Positions 17,864 to 26,374 of a stretch of DNA of 64,000 bases are shown piece by piece; position 1 is the stretch's first letter; the number at the start of each line of letters is the position of its first letter. The notes beneath the pieces are model-generated. The model searched no databases, had not been told where the DNA came from, and saw only the letters and a list, made by a program, of their open reading frames with translations. This DNA comes from Rhodospirillaceae bacterium (GTDB lineage: Bacteria > Pseudomonadota > Alphaproteobacteria > UBA8366 > Aestuariispiraceae), in NCBI GenBank assembly GCA_002709955.1, contig PAQY01000022.1, forward strand, positions 1 to 64,000, in the 5' to 3' direction. The position numbers and the translations under genes were made by a program.

Positions 17864-18915
17864 CCCAGCTAAGCGACCAGATCCCGGCCCTGCATGCGGC
17901 ATTAAAACAAGTGCCGACCTTTCAGGATGTTGCGCTGGACTCGCTGATCCCGATGCCGACATCCGGCCTGGCTCATGATCATGTCATCCTGTCCGGGCGC
18001 GACCTGCTGTTGCGGGTTCCCAGACAAAGCCAGATGCGCCTGGATGCAGAGCGGAACCTGCGCTATCAGGCGGCCTGTTTTCAGCGGATGGAGGCCAGCG
18101 GCCATACCCCGAAATTCCATGGCTACCTGCCCCCCAGCAAGACCGTGCCGATGGGGGCGTTGATCGTCGACCATATCCACGGCACAGTTTTATCTGCACC
18201 CAATGATTTGCCAGCCGCTGCCAAAGCCCTGGCCGCGATCCATGCCCTGCCCTTGCCTGACCGCACAAAACGTGCGCCACTGATAGATCAAACCGATCCG
18301 ATGGCGGAGACCTTGGCAGAAGTGCAAGGCCAGGCCGCTTTCCTGCCCCAGGCCGAATTGGATAGCGACAGTCTGCGCATGATCCGGGAAGAACTAAGCG
18401 CCGCGCAACAGGATGTCACCGCGTTGCCCAAGGCCCCGGTGACCCTGATATCCTTTGATGCCCATCCGGGAAATTTTCTGGTCAATGATGATGGCACTGC
18501 CATTCTGGTGGATCTGGAAAAGGGGCGCTATGGCGGGGCGGGATTCGATCTGGCCCATGCGACACTGTACACCTCCACCACCTGGGATGTTGCGACCTAT
18601 TCAGAGCCCAGCAGGGAGGATATCGCAGATTTCTATCAGTGCTGGCGCGCTGCCCTTCCGACGGCATTGGGGGATTCGCTGGCCCCCTATCTGATGCCCA
18701 TGCGGCGGCTGATGTGGCTGTGGTCCATCACCTGGTGTGCAAAATGGCGGGTAGAGAGCGGTAAGCAACTCCGCGCGGCAAAACATGAAGCCCAGGATAC
18801 GGAAGACTGGTCTGCAGAAAATACCAGCGCCAGTCTGATTGATCATGTCCGGGGCCGTGTGGACCTGTATCTGTCGCCAGACATTATCCAAAAGGTTCGC
18901 CAGGACTGGTCCTGA
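17860..18915 (+). CDS. Phosphotransferase (aminoglycoside-phosphotransferase/choline-kinase fold)
   Basis: A 351-residue APH-fold small-molecule kinase. The catalytic loop is ISFDAHPGNFLV, with Asp and Asn in the usual positions, and the metal-binding ILVDLEKGRYGGAGFDLAH follows. The N-terminal lobe is short but has the RDLLLRVP strand. The GTG start overlaps the upstream TGA by 4 nt, so it is translationally coupled to the two transferases. The substrate is unknown; a sugar, an amino alcohol or a product of the coupled transferases are possibilities. Resistance is not implied. Confidence 0.82.
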   Translation: MTQLSDQIPALHAALKQVPTFQDVALDSLIPMPTSGLAHDHVILSGRDLLLRVPRQSQMRLDAERNLRYQAACFQRMEASGHTPKFHGYLPPSKTVPMGALIVDHIHGTVLSAPNDLPAAAKALAAIHALPLPDRTKRAPLIDQTDPMAETLAEVQGQAAFLPQAELDSDSLRMIREELSAAQQDVTALPKAPVTLISFDAHPGNFLVNDDGTAILVDLEKGRYGGAGFDLAHATLYTSTTWDVATYSEPSREDIADFYQCWRAALPTALGDSLAPYLMPMRRLMWLWSITWCAKWRVESGKQLRAAKHEAQDTEDWSAENTSASLIDHVRGRVDLYLSPDIIQKVRQDWS

Positions 18916-18920
18916 TCGCC

Positions 18921-19394
18921 CTAATTTTCCTGGGCAAACTGATCCAGGCGCGTCTTCAGGTCCGTGATTTCCTTTTGCAGGCGCTGCAAATCAGCCACGT
19001 CCATCCCCGTTGCCTGTTTAATACAGTCCGGAATGCGCGCCGCCCGTTTCCGCATATCATGTCCTGCCTGCGTCAGGGCAACGCGCACCTGGCGTTCATC
19101 CTTGCTGTCCCGTTGACGGTGCACCAGTCCCATGGATTCCAACCGCTTCAACAAGGGTGTCAACGTATTGGATTCCAGATGCAACATTTTACCCAGCCCG
19201 CCAACGGTCTGATCATCCTGTTCCCACAGCGAAACCAAGACAAGATACTGAGGATAGGTAATCCCTAAATCCTCCAGCAATGGCTTATAGACACGGGTAA
19301 AGGCATGCCCCGTTGCATAGACAGAAAAGCATAAATGCTCAGACAGCTTTCTGACGTCTTCCATTTCAGTGGCTTCAGGCACTTCACGCATCAT
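18921..19394 (-). CDS. ohrR: Organic hydroperoxide-sensing MarR regulator OhrR
   Basis: A 157-residue MarR-family repressor. Cys22 (EHLCFSVY) lies at the position of the peroxide-sensing Cys of OhrR, and Tyr36 and Tyr47 (TRVY, TYPQY) match the pair that hydrogen-bonds it. A second Cys at 124 (IPDCIKQ) suggests a two-Cys mechanism as in Xanthomonas, with an intersubunit disulfide on oxidation. The winged helix has GKMLHLESNTLTPLLKRLE and RDSKDERQV. ATG 19394 follows GGAG by 7 nt; the open frame upstream to 19640 is not used. It is divergent from ohr across a duplicated operator. Confidence 0.92.
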   Translation of the reverse strand: MMREVPEATEMEDVRKLSEHLCFSVYATGHAFTRVYKPLLEDLGITYPQYLVLVSLWEQDDQTVGGLGKMLHLESNTLTPLLKRLESMGLVHRQRDSKDERQVRVALTQAGHDMRKRAARIPDCIKQATGMDVADLQRLQKEITDLKTRLDQFAQEN

Positions 19395-19426
19395 GGCGAT
19401 ACTCCAATCTTTCCATGTTAATATAA

Positions 19427-19507
19427 ATCGCACGCGATCTAATCGCAAGCGCTTGACAGGCTGAAAAATACCTATATATATCGTGCACGATCTAATCGTA
19501 AGCGATT
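19427..19507. promoter_or_regulatory. ohrR-ohr divergent promoter with duplicated OhrR-type operators
   Basis: Two 28-bp copies (19427-19454 and 19480-19507) match at 23 of 28 positions. Each begins with an ATCG...CGAT palindrome, perfect in the second copy (ATCGTGCACGAT), and continues CTAATCG-N2-AGCG-N-TT. Between them lies the likely ohr promoter: TTGACA at 19453-19458 and TATATA at 19475-19480, with a 16-nt spacer. The arrangement would let OhrR flank and close the promoter, and also control ohrR. OhrR binding is inferred from gene context. Confidence 0.7.
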
Positions 19508-19533
19508 TTAAAACCCATGAAAGGAATGACCCC

Positions 19534-19959
19534 ATGTCTATTGATGTAAAATACCGCACCTCTGCCCGCGCCACCGGTGGTCGGGATGGCAAATCTGGAA
19601 CGCTGGAAGGCAATCTGACGGTCACCATGGCAACGCCCAAGGAATTGGGTGGGGCTGGCGGCGACGGCGTAAACCCGGAACAGCTTTTCGCAACGGGCTA
19701 TGCCGCGTGTTTTCTGGGTGCGATGAAATTCGTCGCCTCTCAAGGCGGACCAAAAGTGCCGAATGACGCAACGGTCACCGCCACTGTTGGCATCGGCCCC
19801 CGCTCTGAAGGCGGTTTCGGTCTGGAAATCGAATTGGAAGTTTCTTTGCCCGGCGTGGACAAGGACAAGGCGCAAGAACTGGTCGAAAAAGCCCACCAGG
19901 TCTGCCCGTATTCCAATGCGACCCGGAACAATATCGATGTGCAATTGACGGTCGTCTAA
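19534..19959 (+). CDS. ohr: Organic hydroperoxide resistance protein Ohr
   Basis: A 141-residue thiol peroxidase of the Ohr/OsmC family that reduces fatty-acid and other organic hydroperoxides. The two catalytic cysteines are Cys59 ([10 protein letters not shown]) and Cys124 ([12 protein letters not shown]). ATG 19534 is chosen over 19483 because AAAGGAA lies 8 nt upstream and it gives a normal Ohr length. It is controlled with the divergent ohrR gene. A strong hairpin terminator follows. Confidence 0.95.
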   Translation: MSIDVKYRTSARATGGRDGKSGTLEGNLTVTMATPKELGGAGGDGVNPEQLFATGYAACFLGAMKFVASQGGPKVPNDATVTATVGIGPRSEGGFGLEIELEVSLPGVDKDKAQELVEKAHQVCPYSNATRNNIDVQLTVV

Positions 19960-19976
19960 TTCCCCGAAACGAGACG

Positions 19977-20012
19977 GCACGACCCGGCTGAAGACCCTTC
20001 GCCGGGTCGTGC
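19977..20012. terminator. Hairpin terminator after ohr
   Basis: Perfect 12-bp arms GCACGACCCGGC (19977-19988) and GCCGGGTCGTGC (20001-20012) with a 12-nt loop, followed by TATTT. It lies between convergent genes and may serve both. Confidence 0.85.
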
Positions 20013-20016
20013 TATT

Positions 20017-20835
20017 TCACGCCTCAAAAACAGCATAATAGTGTTCTGGGAAACCCGCCTGATCCCGGCTGGTCGTATTGAAAGGGGGTTTTAGCCCGCC
20101 CTTGAAATGCTTGCGCACCAAGTCTTGCCAGGCCGCGACAGGATCGGTAAATCCGCGGGCGTCACAAATGTGATCAAACCATCGTTTTCCAACCGCAACA
20201 TGGCCGATTTCATCATCATGAATGATGGTCAGGGCTCTGGCGCTTTGTTGGTCCCCTGCCGCCTGAAGACGTTTGATCATATCAGGTGTCACATCCAATC
20301 CCCGGGCCTCAAGAACCATCGGCACGATGGCCAGCCTGGCCAGCAAATCATGGGCGGTTTCCATCGCGGCCTGCCACAAGCCATCATGCGCCGGCAGATC
20401 TCCATAACCCCCGCCAAGCTCTTGCAGGCGATCTTCCAGCATCAGGAAATGGCGGGCCTCATCGTCTCCAACCGCGATCCAGTCATCGAAAAAGGCTTCG
20501 GGCAGATCCTGGCCAGAAAATCGCGCAATCATATCAAATGCCAGATCGATGGCATTCAATTCGATATGGGCAAGGGCATGCAGCAGGGCAATGCGCCCGG
20601 CAACGCCTGCATTGATTTTTCGGCGGGGAACATCGCGGGGCAGCATCAGCACCGGTTGATCGGGCCGCGCGGGGCGATCCGGCACCGACCCGGTCGCTGC
20701 CACACCGATCATTCTGCGACACAGCCATTGCCGTGCAACAGCGCGCGCCGCATTGGCTTTCTGGCGGGCATCGGCAGTGTTCAATACCTGAACTGCCGCA
20801 TCCCCCAGCGTCACCGTGTCAAAGGCGGAAGTCAC
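20017..20835 (-). CDS. Ferritin-like domain protein, DUF455 family
   Basis: A 272-residue DUF455 protein. The helical bundle has Glu/His pairs consistent with a di-iron ferritin-like site: LLHALAHIELNAIDLA, GDDEARHFLMLEDRL and IHDDEIGHVAVGKRW. Several related proteins are annotated as iron-containing hydroxylases, but no reaction is known for this one. The GTG start overlaps the bcp stop by 4 nt (GTGA), so it is the second gene of a bcp operon. The link to the peroxiredoxin suggests a redox or iron-related role. Confidence 0.88.
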   Translation of the reverse strand: MTSAFDTVTLGDAAVQVLNTADARQKANAARAVARQWLCRRMIGVAATGSVPDRPARPDQPVLMLPRDVPRRKINAGVAGRIALLHALAHIELNAIDLAFDMIARFSGQDLPEAFFDDWIAVGDDEARHFLMLEDRLQELGGGYGDLPAHDGLWQAAMETAHDLLARLAIVPMVLEARGLDVTPDMIKRLQAAGDQQSARALTIIHDDEIGHVAVGKRWFDHICDARGFTDPVAAWQDLVRKHFKGGLKPPFNTTSRDQAGFPEHYYAVFEA

Positions 20836-21296
20836 AGATCCTTCAGGGCCGCCTGAACAGCCTCAACATGACCGGGAACCTTCACCTTGCGCCATATTTT
20901 TGCCAGTTTTCCATCGGCATCAATCAGGAAGGTAGCGCGATCAATACCCATATATTTGCGGCCATACATGCTTTTTTCGACCCAGGTGCCATAGGCCTCG
21001 CACACGGTGCCATCCTCATCCGCTGCAAGCGGGAAATTCAGCTCATACTTGGCCTTGAACTTGTCATGTTTGGCAACGCTGTCTTTTGAAACGCCAATGA
21101 CTGTCGCGCCAATGCTGGAAAAGTCCGCCTGTGCATCGCGAAAGCCACAGGCTTCCTTGGTGCAGCCAGGAGTATCATCCTTGGGATAAAAATACAGAAC
21201 GACCGGTTTACCCTTCAACGCCGACAATGAAATACTGTCGCCGCCATCGGTGGGAAGGGTGAAATCAGGGGCGACATCGCCTTCTTCAAGTGCCAT
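20832..21296 (-). CDS. bcp: Thioredoxin-dependent peroxiredoxin Bcp
   Basis: A 154-residue atypical two-Cys peroxiredoxin of the BCP/PrxQ class. The peroxidatic Cys45 and resolving Cys50 are in DDTPGCTKEACGFRD, as in E. coli Bcp. It reduces hydrogen peroxide and organic hydroperoxides with thioredoxin. ATG 21296 has GGAGAA 4 nt upstream; ATG 21317 is less likely. It is the first gene of an operon with DUF455, close to ohr, so peroxide detoxification is concentrated here. Confidence 0.95.
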   Translation of the reverse strand: MALEEGDVAPDFTLPTDGGDSISLSALKGKPVVLYFYPKDDTPGCTKEACGFRDAQADFSSIGATVIGVSKDSVAKHDKFKAKYELNFPLAADEDGTVCEAYGTWVEKSMYGRKYMGIDRATFLIDADGKLAKIWRKVKVPGHVEAVQAALKDL

Positions 21297-21364
21297 GGAA
21301 TTCTCCCATATCTGCAATAAAGATTGTCTGTGAACAGATTTAAGGCGGGATCGAAAGATCGCAA

Positions 21365-21391
21365 GGCCGCATCCCGGAATGGAATGCGGCC
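21365..21391 (-). terminator. Hairpin after rne
   Basis: Perfect 8-bp arms GGCCGCAT (21365-21372) and ATGCGGCC (21384-21391) with an 11-nt loop lie 10 bp past the rne stop. The downstream sequence on the minus strand has no real U-run, so this is a moderate candidate. Confidence 0.5.
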
Positions 21392-21400
21392 CATGCGATT

Positions 21401-24163
21401 TTAACCGATTACCTTATTCCACCAGCCGCGCTTTTTCTTCTTAGGCGGCCCTTCTTCAACGACAGGTTCCGGGGCCGGTGGTACATCCGTCATCCCCTCA
21501 TTCGCAGCGGCCATCACCTGGTCCCTGGCGGGCTCTGCGGGTGTTGGTGACGGGGCCGTGTCTTGAACAACGGTCTCGCCCTCAGCCGCTTCCGCCTTCG
21601 CAGGCTTTGGCTTTGCCGGGGCGGCCTTCTTGCGTGACCGCTTAGCCGGTTTTGCTGCTTTTGCTTCGTCGCCGCTGGTCTCAGTCGGTGCCGCCTCGTC
21701 TGTTCCAGACTGAACGGCGGGCGCCGCGTCCGGCTTTGCCGCTGCCGCTTTTTTGCGGCTGCGACGCGCGGGCTTTACCTTCGCCTGAGGTTCAGTTGCT
21801 TCGACCCCGGAATCCGCGCTGGTATCTGTACTGTCATTCGCGGCATTTCCAGGCACGACTTGCGGACCGTCCTCGGAGGATGAAGCAGCCTCTGATGACG
21901 CACCCTCTGCGGCTGGTTTACGACCACGGCCCCGCCCACGGCGTGGCGGGCGTGACTTTTCATCACTGTCATTACCAACGTCAGGGGACGTGGCCTCAGA
22001 CCCGTCTTGCGGCACCGGGTTGGAATTCTCCGACCCACTGTCAGCCTGGCTTTGACCATCAGACGCATCAGATTGCCCATCACCATTCTGACCTTCTGCA
22101 GCCTGGCCTTCTGCAGCCTGGCCTTCTGCTCCTTGGCCCTCTTCCCGACCGCGATTCCGGCGGCGACCGCCACGACGACCCCGCTTGCGACGGCGGCGGG
22201 TCTTATCGTCCCCGTCGCCTCCGTCAGCGCCGCTGCCTTGGTTCTCTTGGGTGTTGGCATCAGAATTATTGTCGGCGACGGCAGTATCTTCGTCATCACC
22301 CTCGGTAATGACTTGCGCATTCTGGTCTTCGACCGCTGTGTCAGTAGATTCCTCGTCCCGGCGACCCCGGCGGCGACCACCGCGGCGGCTGCGTTTGCGA
22401 CCGCTGCGGTCTTCATTGCCTTCCGCAGCAGGCCGTTGCGGGCGTTCATTATTGCGGGGCGCAGGTGATTCCCCAGACCGATCAATCGGACGATCCGGTG
22501 CACGCTCTACGACCTGCTCGACACCCTCTTCACCCTCACCCGTGCCTGTGCGCGTCAGTTCATAATGGGGGGGTAACATGCCATCAACCGCTTCCAGGGT
22601 GACGGTGATGCCGTACCGGCTTTCCATCTCCATCAAGCTGGTGCGTTTGTGATTCAGCACATACAGCGCAACCGAACCCGGTACTTTTGCTGTAACCGTA
22701 GTAGCACGGCGGCGCAGACATTCTTCCTCAATCGCACGGGTCACCATCAGGGCCGCCGATTCCGTCGAAACGATATACCCAACACCGCCACAGGTCGGGC
22801 AAGGCTGGCTCATCGCCTCAATCAAGCTTGGGCGCAGACGCTGGCGGGACATTTCCATCAGGCCGAAGCTGGAAATCCGCCCAACCTGAATGCGGGCGCG
22901 ATCCCGGCGCAATGCTTCTTTCAGCCGTCGTTCAACCGCAGCGTCGTTACGATTTTCATCCATATCGATGAAATCGATGACGATCAGCCCGGCCAGATCC
23001 CGCAGGCGCAATTGGCGCGCCACTTCATCAGCGGCTTCCAGATTGGTTTTCAGCGCGGTTTCTTCGATATGCCGTTCCCGTGTCGATTTGCCGGAGTTCA
23101 CATCGATAGCAACCAGCGCTTCTGTCTGGTGAATGACGATGGACCCGCCAGAGCGCAACTGCACGGTCGGCTCATGAATCTGGGCCAATTGCTGTTCCAC
23201 CTGATAGCGGTGCAATAGCGGGATGCCCTGATCATCTTTATACGGCTGAACCTTCTTTGCGTGGCTGGGGATCAGCGCGCGCATGAAGTCCTTGGCGACG
23301 CGATAGCCCTCATCGCCGGCGATCAGCACTTCCTCGATATCCTTGGTATAGACATCGCGGATGGCGCGCTTGATCAGATTGCCTTCCTCATGAATCAGGC
23401 ACGGAGCCGAAGATTCAAGCGTCTTTTCGCGAATATCATCCCACAATTTCATGATATAATCGAAATCGCGCTTCACTTCCGCCTTGGAGCGTTCGGCTCC
23501 CGCAGTGCGCAGGATGATCGCCATGCCTTCCGGCACATTCAATTCGGCCAGAATTGTCTTCAGCCGCTTGCGATCGGCCACATTGGCGATCTTGCGGCTG
23601 ACCCCGCCGCCGCGCGACGTATTGGGCATGACAACGCAATAACGCCCAGCCAGGGAGAGATAGGTTGTCAGCGCAGCCCCTTTATTGCCACGCTCTTCCT
23701 TCACAACCTGAATCAACATCACCTGACGGCGTTTTATCACTTCCTGAATTTTATACTGGCGGCGCAGTCGAGGACGGCGCAAGGACGCTTCCTCAACGGC
23801 TTCGTCAACGCCTTCGCCGGCACCCATATCCTCAACGCCATCACCGGTTTCGGTGGTTTCGTCGTCATCGTCATGGGCATCGTGGTCATCGTCGACCAGC
23901 TCTTCGCGGTCACCGACGGGAATGCGGTAATAATCGGGATGAATTTCTGAAAAAGCCAGGAACCCGTGGCGGTTGCCACCATATTCTACGAAAGCAGCCT
24001 GCAAGGATGGCTCAACCCGCGTTACTTTCGCGAGGTAAACATTTCCTTTTATTTGCTTCTTTGTCGTTGTTTCGTAGTCAAATTCCTCAAGCCGGTTGCC
24101 ATTTACCACGACGACCCGGGTTTCTTCCGGGTGGGTCGCATCGATTAACATTCTGCGTGTCAT
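21401..24163 (-). CDS. rne: Ribonuclease E
   Basis: A 920-residue endoribonuclease and degradosome scaffold. The S1 region (about 35-175) is split by an acidic insertion (85-126). The DNase I-like domain has the catalytic Asp354 (AIDVNSGK) and Asp397 (IVIDFIDMDENRND), 43 residues apart as in E. coli. The Zn-link cysteines are C455 and C458 (PCPTCGG). From about 540 on, the protein is low-complexity: Arg-rich clusters (KRSRRGGRRRGRRDE), Gln/Gly/Asp stretches and Lys/Pro/Ala tracts, ending in KKKRGWWNKVIG. The Arg-rich parts should bind RNA and partner proteins. A short tandem repeat lies in the coding DNA at 22092-22136. Confidence 0.97.
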   Translation of the reverse strand: MTRRMLIDATHPEETRVVVVNGNRLEEFDYETTTKKQIKGNVYLAKVTRVEPSLQAAFVEYGGNRHGFLAFSEIHPDYYRIPVGDREELVDDDHDAHDDDDETTETGDGVEDMGAGEGVDEAVEEASLRRPRLRRQYKIQEVIKRRQVMLIQVVKEERGNKGAALTTYLSLAGRYCVVMPNTSRGGGVSRKIANVADRKRLKTILAELNVPEGMAIILRTAGAERSKAEVKRDFDYIMKLWDDIREKTLESSAPCLIHEEGNLIKRAIRDVYTKDIEEVLIAGDEGYRVAKDFMRALIPSHAKKVQPYKDDQGIPLLHRYQVEQQLAQIHEPTVQLRSGGSIVIHQTEALVAIDVNSGKSTRERHIEETALKTNLEAADEVARQLRLRDLAGLIVIDFIDMDENRNDAAVERRLKEALRRDRARIQVGRISSFGLMEMSRQRLRPSLIEAMSQPCPTCGGVGYIVSTESAALMVTRAIEEECLRRRATTVTAKVPGSVALYVLNHKRTSLMEMESRYGITVTLEAVDGMLPPHYELTRTGTGEGEEGVEQVVERAPDRPIDRSGESPAPRNNERPQRPAAEGNEDRSGRKRSRRGGRRRGRRDEESTDTAVEDQNAQVITEGDDEDTAVADNNSDANTQENQGSGADGGDGDDKTRRRRKRGRRGGRRRNRGREEGQGAEGQAAEGQAAEGQNGDGQSDASDGQSQADSGSENSNPVPQDGSEATSPDVGNDSDEKSRPPRRGRGRGRKPAAEGASSEAASSSEDGPQVVPGNAANDSTDTSADSGVEATEPQAKVKPARRSRKKAAAAKPDAAPAVQSGTDEAAPTETSGDEAKAAKPAKRSRKKAAPAKPKPAKAEAAEGETVVQDTAPSPTPAEPARDQVMAAANEGMTDVPPAPEPVVEEGPPKKKKRGWWNKVIG
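22092..22136. repeat. 15-bp tandem repeat inside rne
   Basis: The unit CCTTCTGCAGCCTGG is present twice and followed by a diverged third copy. On the minus strand it encodes repeats of Gln-Ala-Ala-Glu-Gly in the disordered C-terminal part. In-frame expansion is possible without loss of function. Confidence 0.7.
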
Positions 24164-24934
24164 ATAATCCTACCTCGACGTCTCCGGCCCTTATCGCGCG
24201 GATCGTCGGCAGCCGTTGCGCAAGCATCACCGTCCCCACGCAGCGCCGATATCGGGCCGCGCGAGCCGGGCGCGTTGCGGATACGGGTTTTGCGTTACGC
24301 AATTCCTTATCCGTCTCGCTTATGCTCACTGGTTTCATTGTGTCGCTTTCGCGTTGCTTCTAATACGTCATTTACTATATCCGGCGGTGCCGGGCGGTTC
24401 AGTACCGGCCAGGCCGGGGCAATTCAAAATGCGGCACTGTGGTTCGGGTCAATAGGTCGATCCGGAAACCCGGATATCGTCCACCGAGCCTGACGCGCCG
24501 ATGAGTCTGTTAGCCTGTGATCCCGGTCCTTTCGTCAGAAAAACCGTGCACACAAAGCAGCAGAGGGCCACGCCCGGCAACGACGAGACATCAAACCCAA
24601 TCCCAGAATGTCGACTTAGCGCCCTTTGTGAAAAGGGTCCTCGAACTCTGCGACGAACGGCGTGCCCCGGATCGTTCCGACCTGTGCCCGGCCCGCAAAG
24701 GAAACTGGCGGCGCGCCGCTATTCGGCGCTGCCGTTCGCCCCCTGCGGCGGACACGAAACGGACTCTCTCAAGGGAGAGACTATCTGCGCATTGCGCGTT
24801 GCACAATCTTAAACCGAAGACAAATTCAAGATACTTATAAATTAACTGTCCTTGTGCTTTGAATTTCCTGGCGACTCACGGCATATCATAGGGGAAACAC
24901 TGGACGGGACTTGCCGAGTCAGGAGCGGCACGGG
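24164..24934. other. Long divergent spacer upstream of rne and the amidase
   Basis: A 771-bp stretch with no supported gene, between the divergent rne and amidase genes. On the minus strand it probably holds a long rne leader, as known in other proteobacteria where RNase E trims its own 5' UTR. Clear hairpins are GCGCCG/CGGCGC (24713-24729), TCTCTC/GAGAGA with loop AAGG (24765-24780) and CCCTTT/AAAGGG near 24623-24640. Near 24830 the sequence becomes AT-rich and could hold the amidase promoter. Confidence 0.5.
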
Positions 24935-26206
24935 ATGCGTCAGGCATGGACGGGGTGCCTTAAGCCCCTCAAATATCACTTATTTAAACCGGTCGTGCTT
25001 TGCGCGATGCTTTTGTGTGCCGCATCCGCATTCCTGATGCCACATATCAGCGTCGCGCAATCATCGGGCCCCGTGCTGTCCGATGCCCGCATTGGTGAGC
25101 GCGAGGGGGAGACCCGCTTTGTTTTAGAATTTGACCGCCCTGTGCCCTACAAGGTGTTCACCCTGGCCGGTCCCGACCGCGTGGTGATTGATCTCCCCTC
25201 CGTTGACTGGAAAGGGCCAGGCCTGGACGAAGTGCGAGGGCGGGGGCTGATTGGCGGATATCGTCACGGTCTTTTTAAACCCGGCATCACCCGCGTTGTT
25301 ATCGACCTTTCGGCCCCGGCGACCGTCATGCGCCATTTCGCCCTGGATGCAGCAGACAATGCCGGCCCCCGGGTGGTGATTGATCTGGGCCCGGTCGCAA
25401 AGACCACGCCATCCACCGTAGCGATGGAATCCGGGGGGTGGGATGCCTATGCGCAGGAACTGGCGCGATCTTCCCCGGCGATTGCAACGCCAGGACCGCC
25501 GCCGGGCTCTAACAAGCGCGTCGTGGTGCTGGACCCTGGCCATGGTGGGGTCGATCCCGGTGCCATCAGCACCAGCGGCGTCTATGAAAAAAAGGTTGTC
25601 CTGACCTATGCCAAAGCCTTGAAAAAGGCGTTAGAGGCGACCGGGCGGTATGATGTTGTCCTGACCAGAGACCGCGACATCTTCATTCCCCTGCGAGATC
25701 GGTATCAGATCGCGCATGAAGTGAATGCCGGGCTGTTCATCTCCTTGCATGCGGATTCCCACAATTCTTCCAGCCTGCGCGGCCTGTCCGTCTATACACT
25801 TTCTGATAAGGCGTCCGACAAGGAAGCCGAGGCTTTGGCGACCAAGGAAAACAGGTCCGACCTGTTGGCAGGAACGGATTTGACCGGCTACGAGGCTGAT
25901 GTAACATCCATATTGATCAGCCTGGCCCAGCAAAGTGTTAAGCAAAGCAGCGCCTATTTCGCAGAAATCCTGGTGGATGAAATGCAGACATCGGCGCGAT
26001 TGCTGCGCAACCCGCACCGCTTTGCAGGGTTTGCCGTGCTGAAATCGCCGAATATTCCCTCCGTCCTTATCGAATTGGGCTATCTGTCGAACAAGTCGGA
26101 CGAGGCCACCCTGATGTCCGCAACGCATCAGACAAAAATGGCCGATGGGATGGTGCGGTCGATTGATCTGTATTTTGACAGAAAAGAAAAATTGGAGCGG
26201 TCCTGA
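24935..26206 (+). CDS. N-acetylmuramoyl-L-alanine amidase, AmiC type
   Basis: A 423-residue periplasmic zinc amidase that splits septal peptidoglycan between MurNAc and L-Ala. The signal segment is hydrophobic (VVLCAMLLCAASAFLM, then VAQSSG). The AMIN domain (about 45-140) targets the division site. The amidase_3 domain has zinc motifs VVLDPGHGGVDPGA and ISLHADSHNSS, a Glu in YEKKVVLTYA and the catalytic Glu in SVLIELGYLSN. ATG 24935 follows AGGAG by 10 nt; the frame is open to TTG 24911. It sits 168 bp before the PBP1A gene, so both may be involved in cell-wall growth. Confidence 0.93.
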   Translation: MRQAWTGCLKPLKYHLFKPVVLCAMLLCAASAFLMPHISVAQSSGPVLSDARIGEREGETRFVLEFDRPVPYKVFTLAGPDRVVIDLPSVDWKGPGLDEVRGRGLIGGYRHGLFKPGITRVVIDLSAPATVMRHFALDAADNAGPRVVIDLGPVAKTTPSTVAMESGGWDAYAQELARSSPAIATPGPPPGSNKRVVVLDPGHGGVDPGAISTSGVYEKKVVLTYAKALKKALEATGRYDVVLTRDRDIFIPLRDRYQIAHEVNAGLFISLHADSHNSSSLRGLSVYTLSDKASDKEAEALATKENRSDLLAGTDLTGYEADVTSILISLAQQSVKQSSAYFAEILVDEMQTSARLLRNPHRFAGFAVLKSPNIPSVLIELGYLSNKSDEATLMSATHQTKMADGMVRSIDLYFDRKEKLERS

Positions 26207-26374
26207 GACCCCGATATCTGCGATGTTCCGCAAATCTTTAGCGAACTTGCCGCAATTGGACCATGGAATCGCCCAATCTGAACGTATAGACTTGGCATGC
26301 TACCCCGTGGCACAAGTCTGTCCGGTCATTGGGTGGGTAACTGCGTAACCGTAATGTTAGTTTAGGGAGTCCCT

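Noticed and set aside
17860-18915. Aminoglycoside resistance gene
   Set aside because: The APH fold is shared by many small-molecule kinases, and the coupling to glycosyltransferases points to metabolism.
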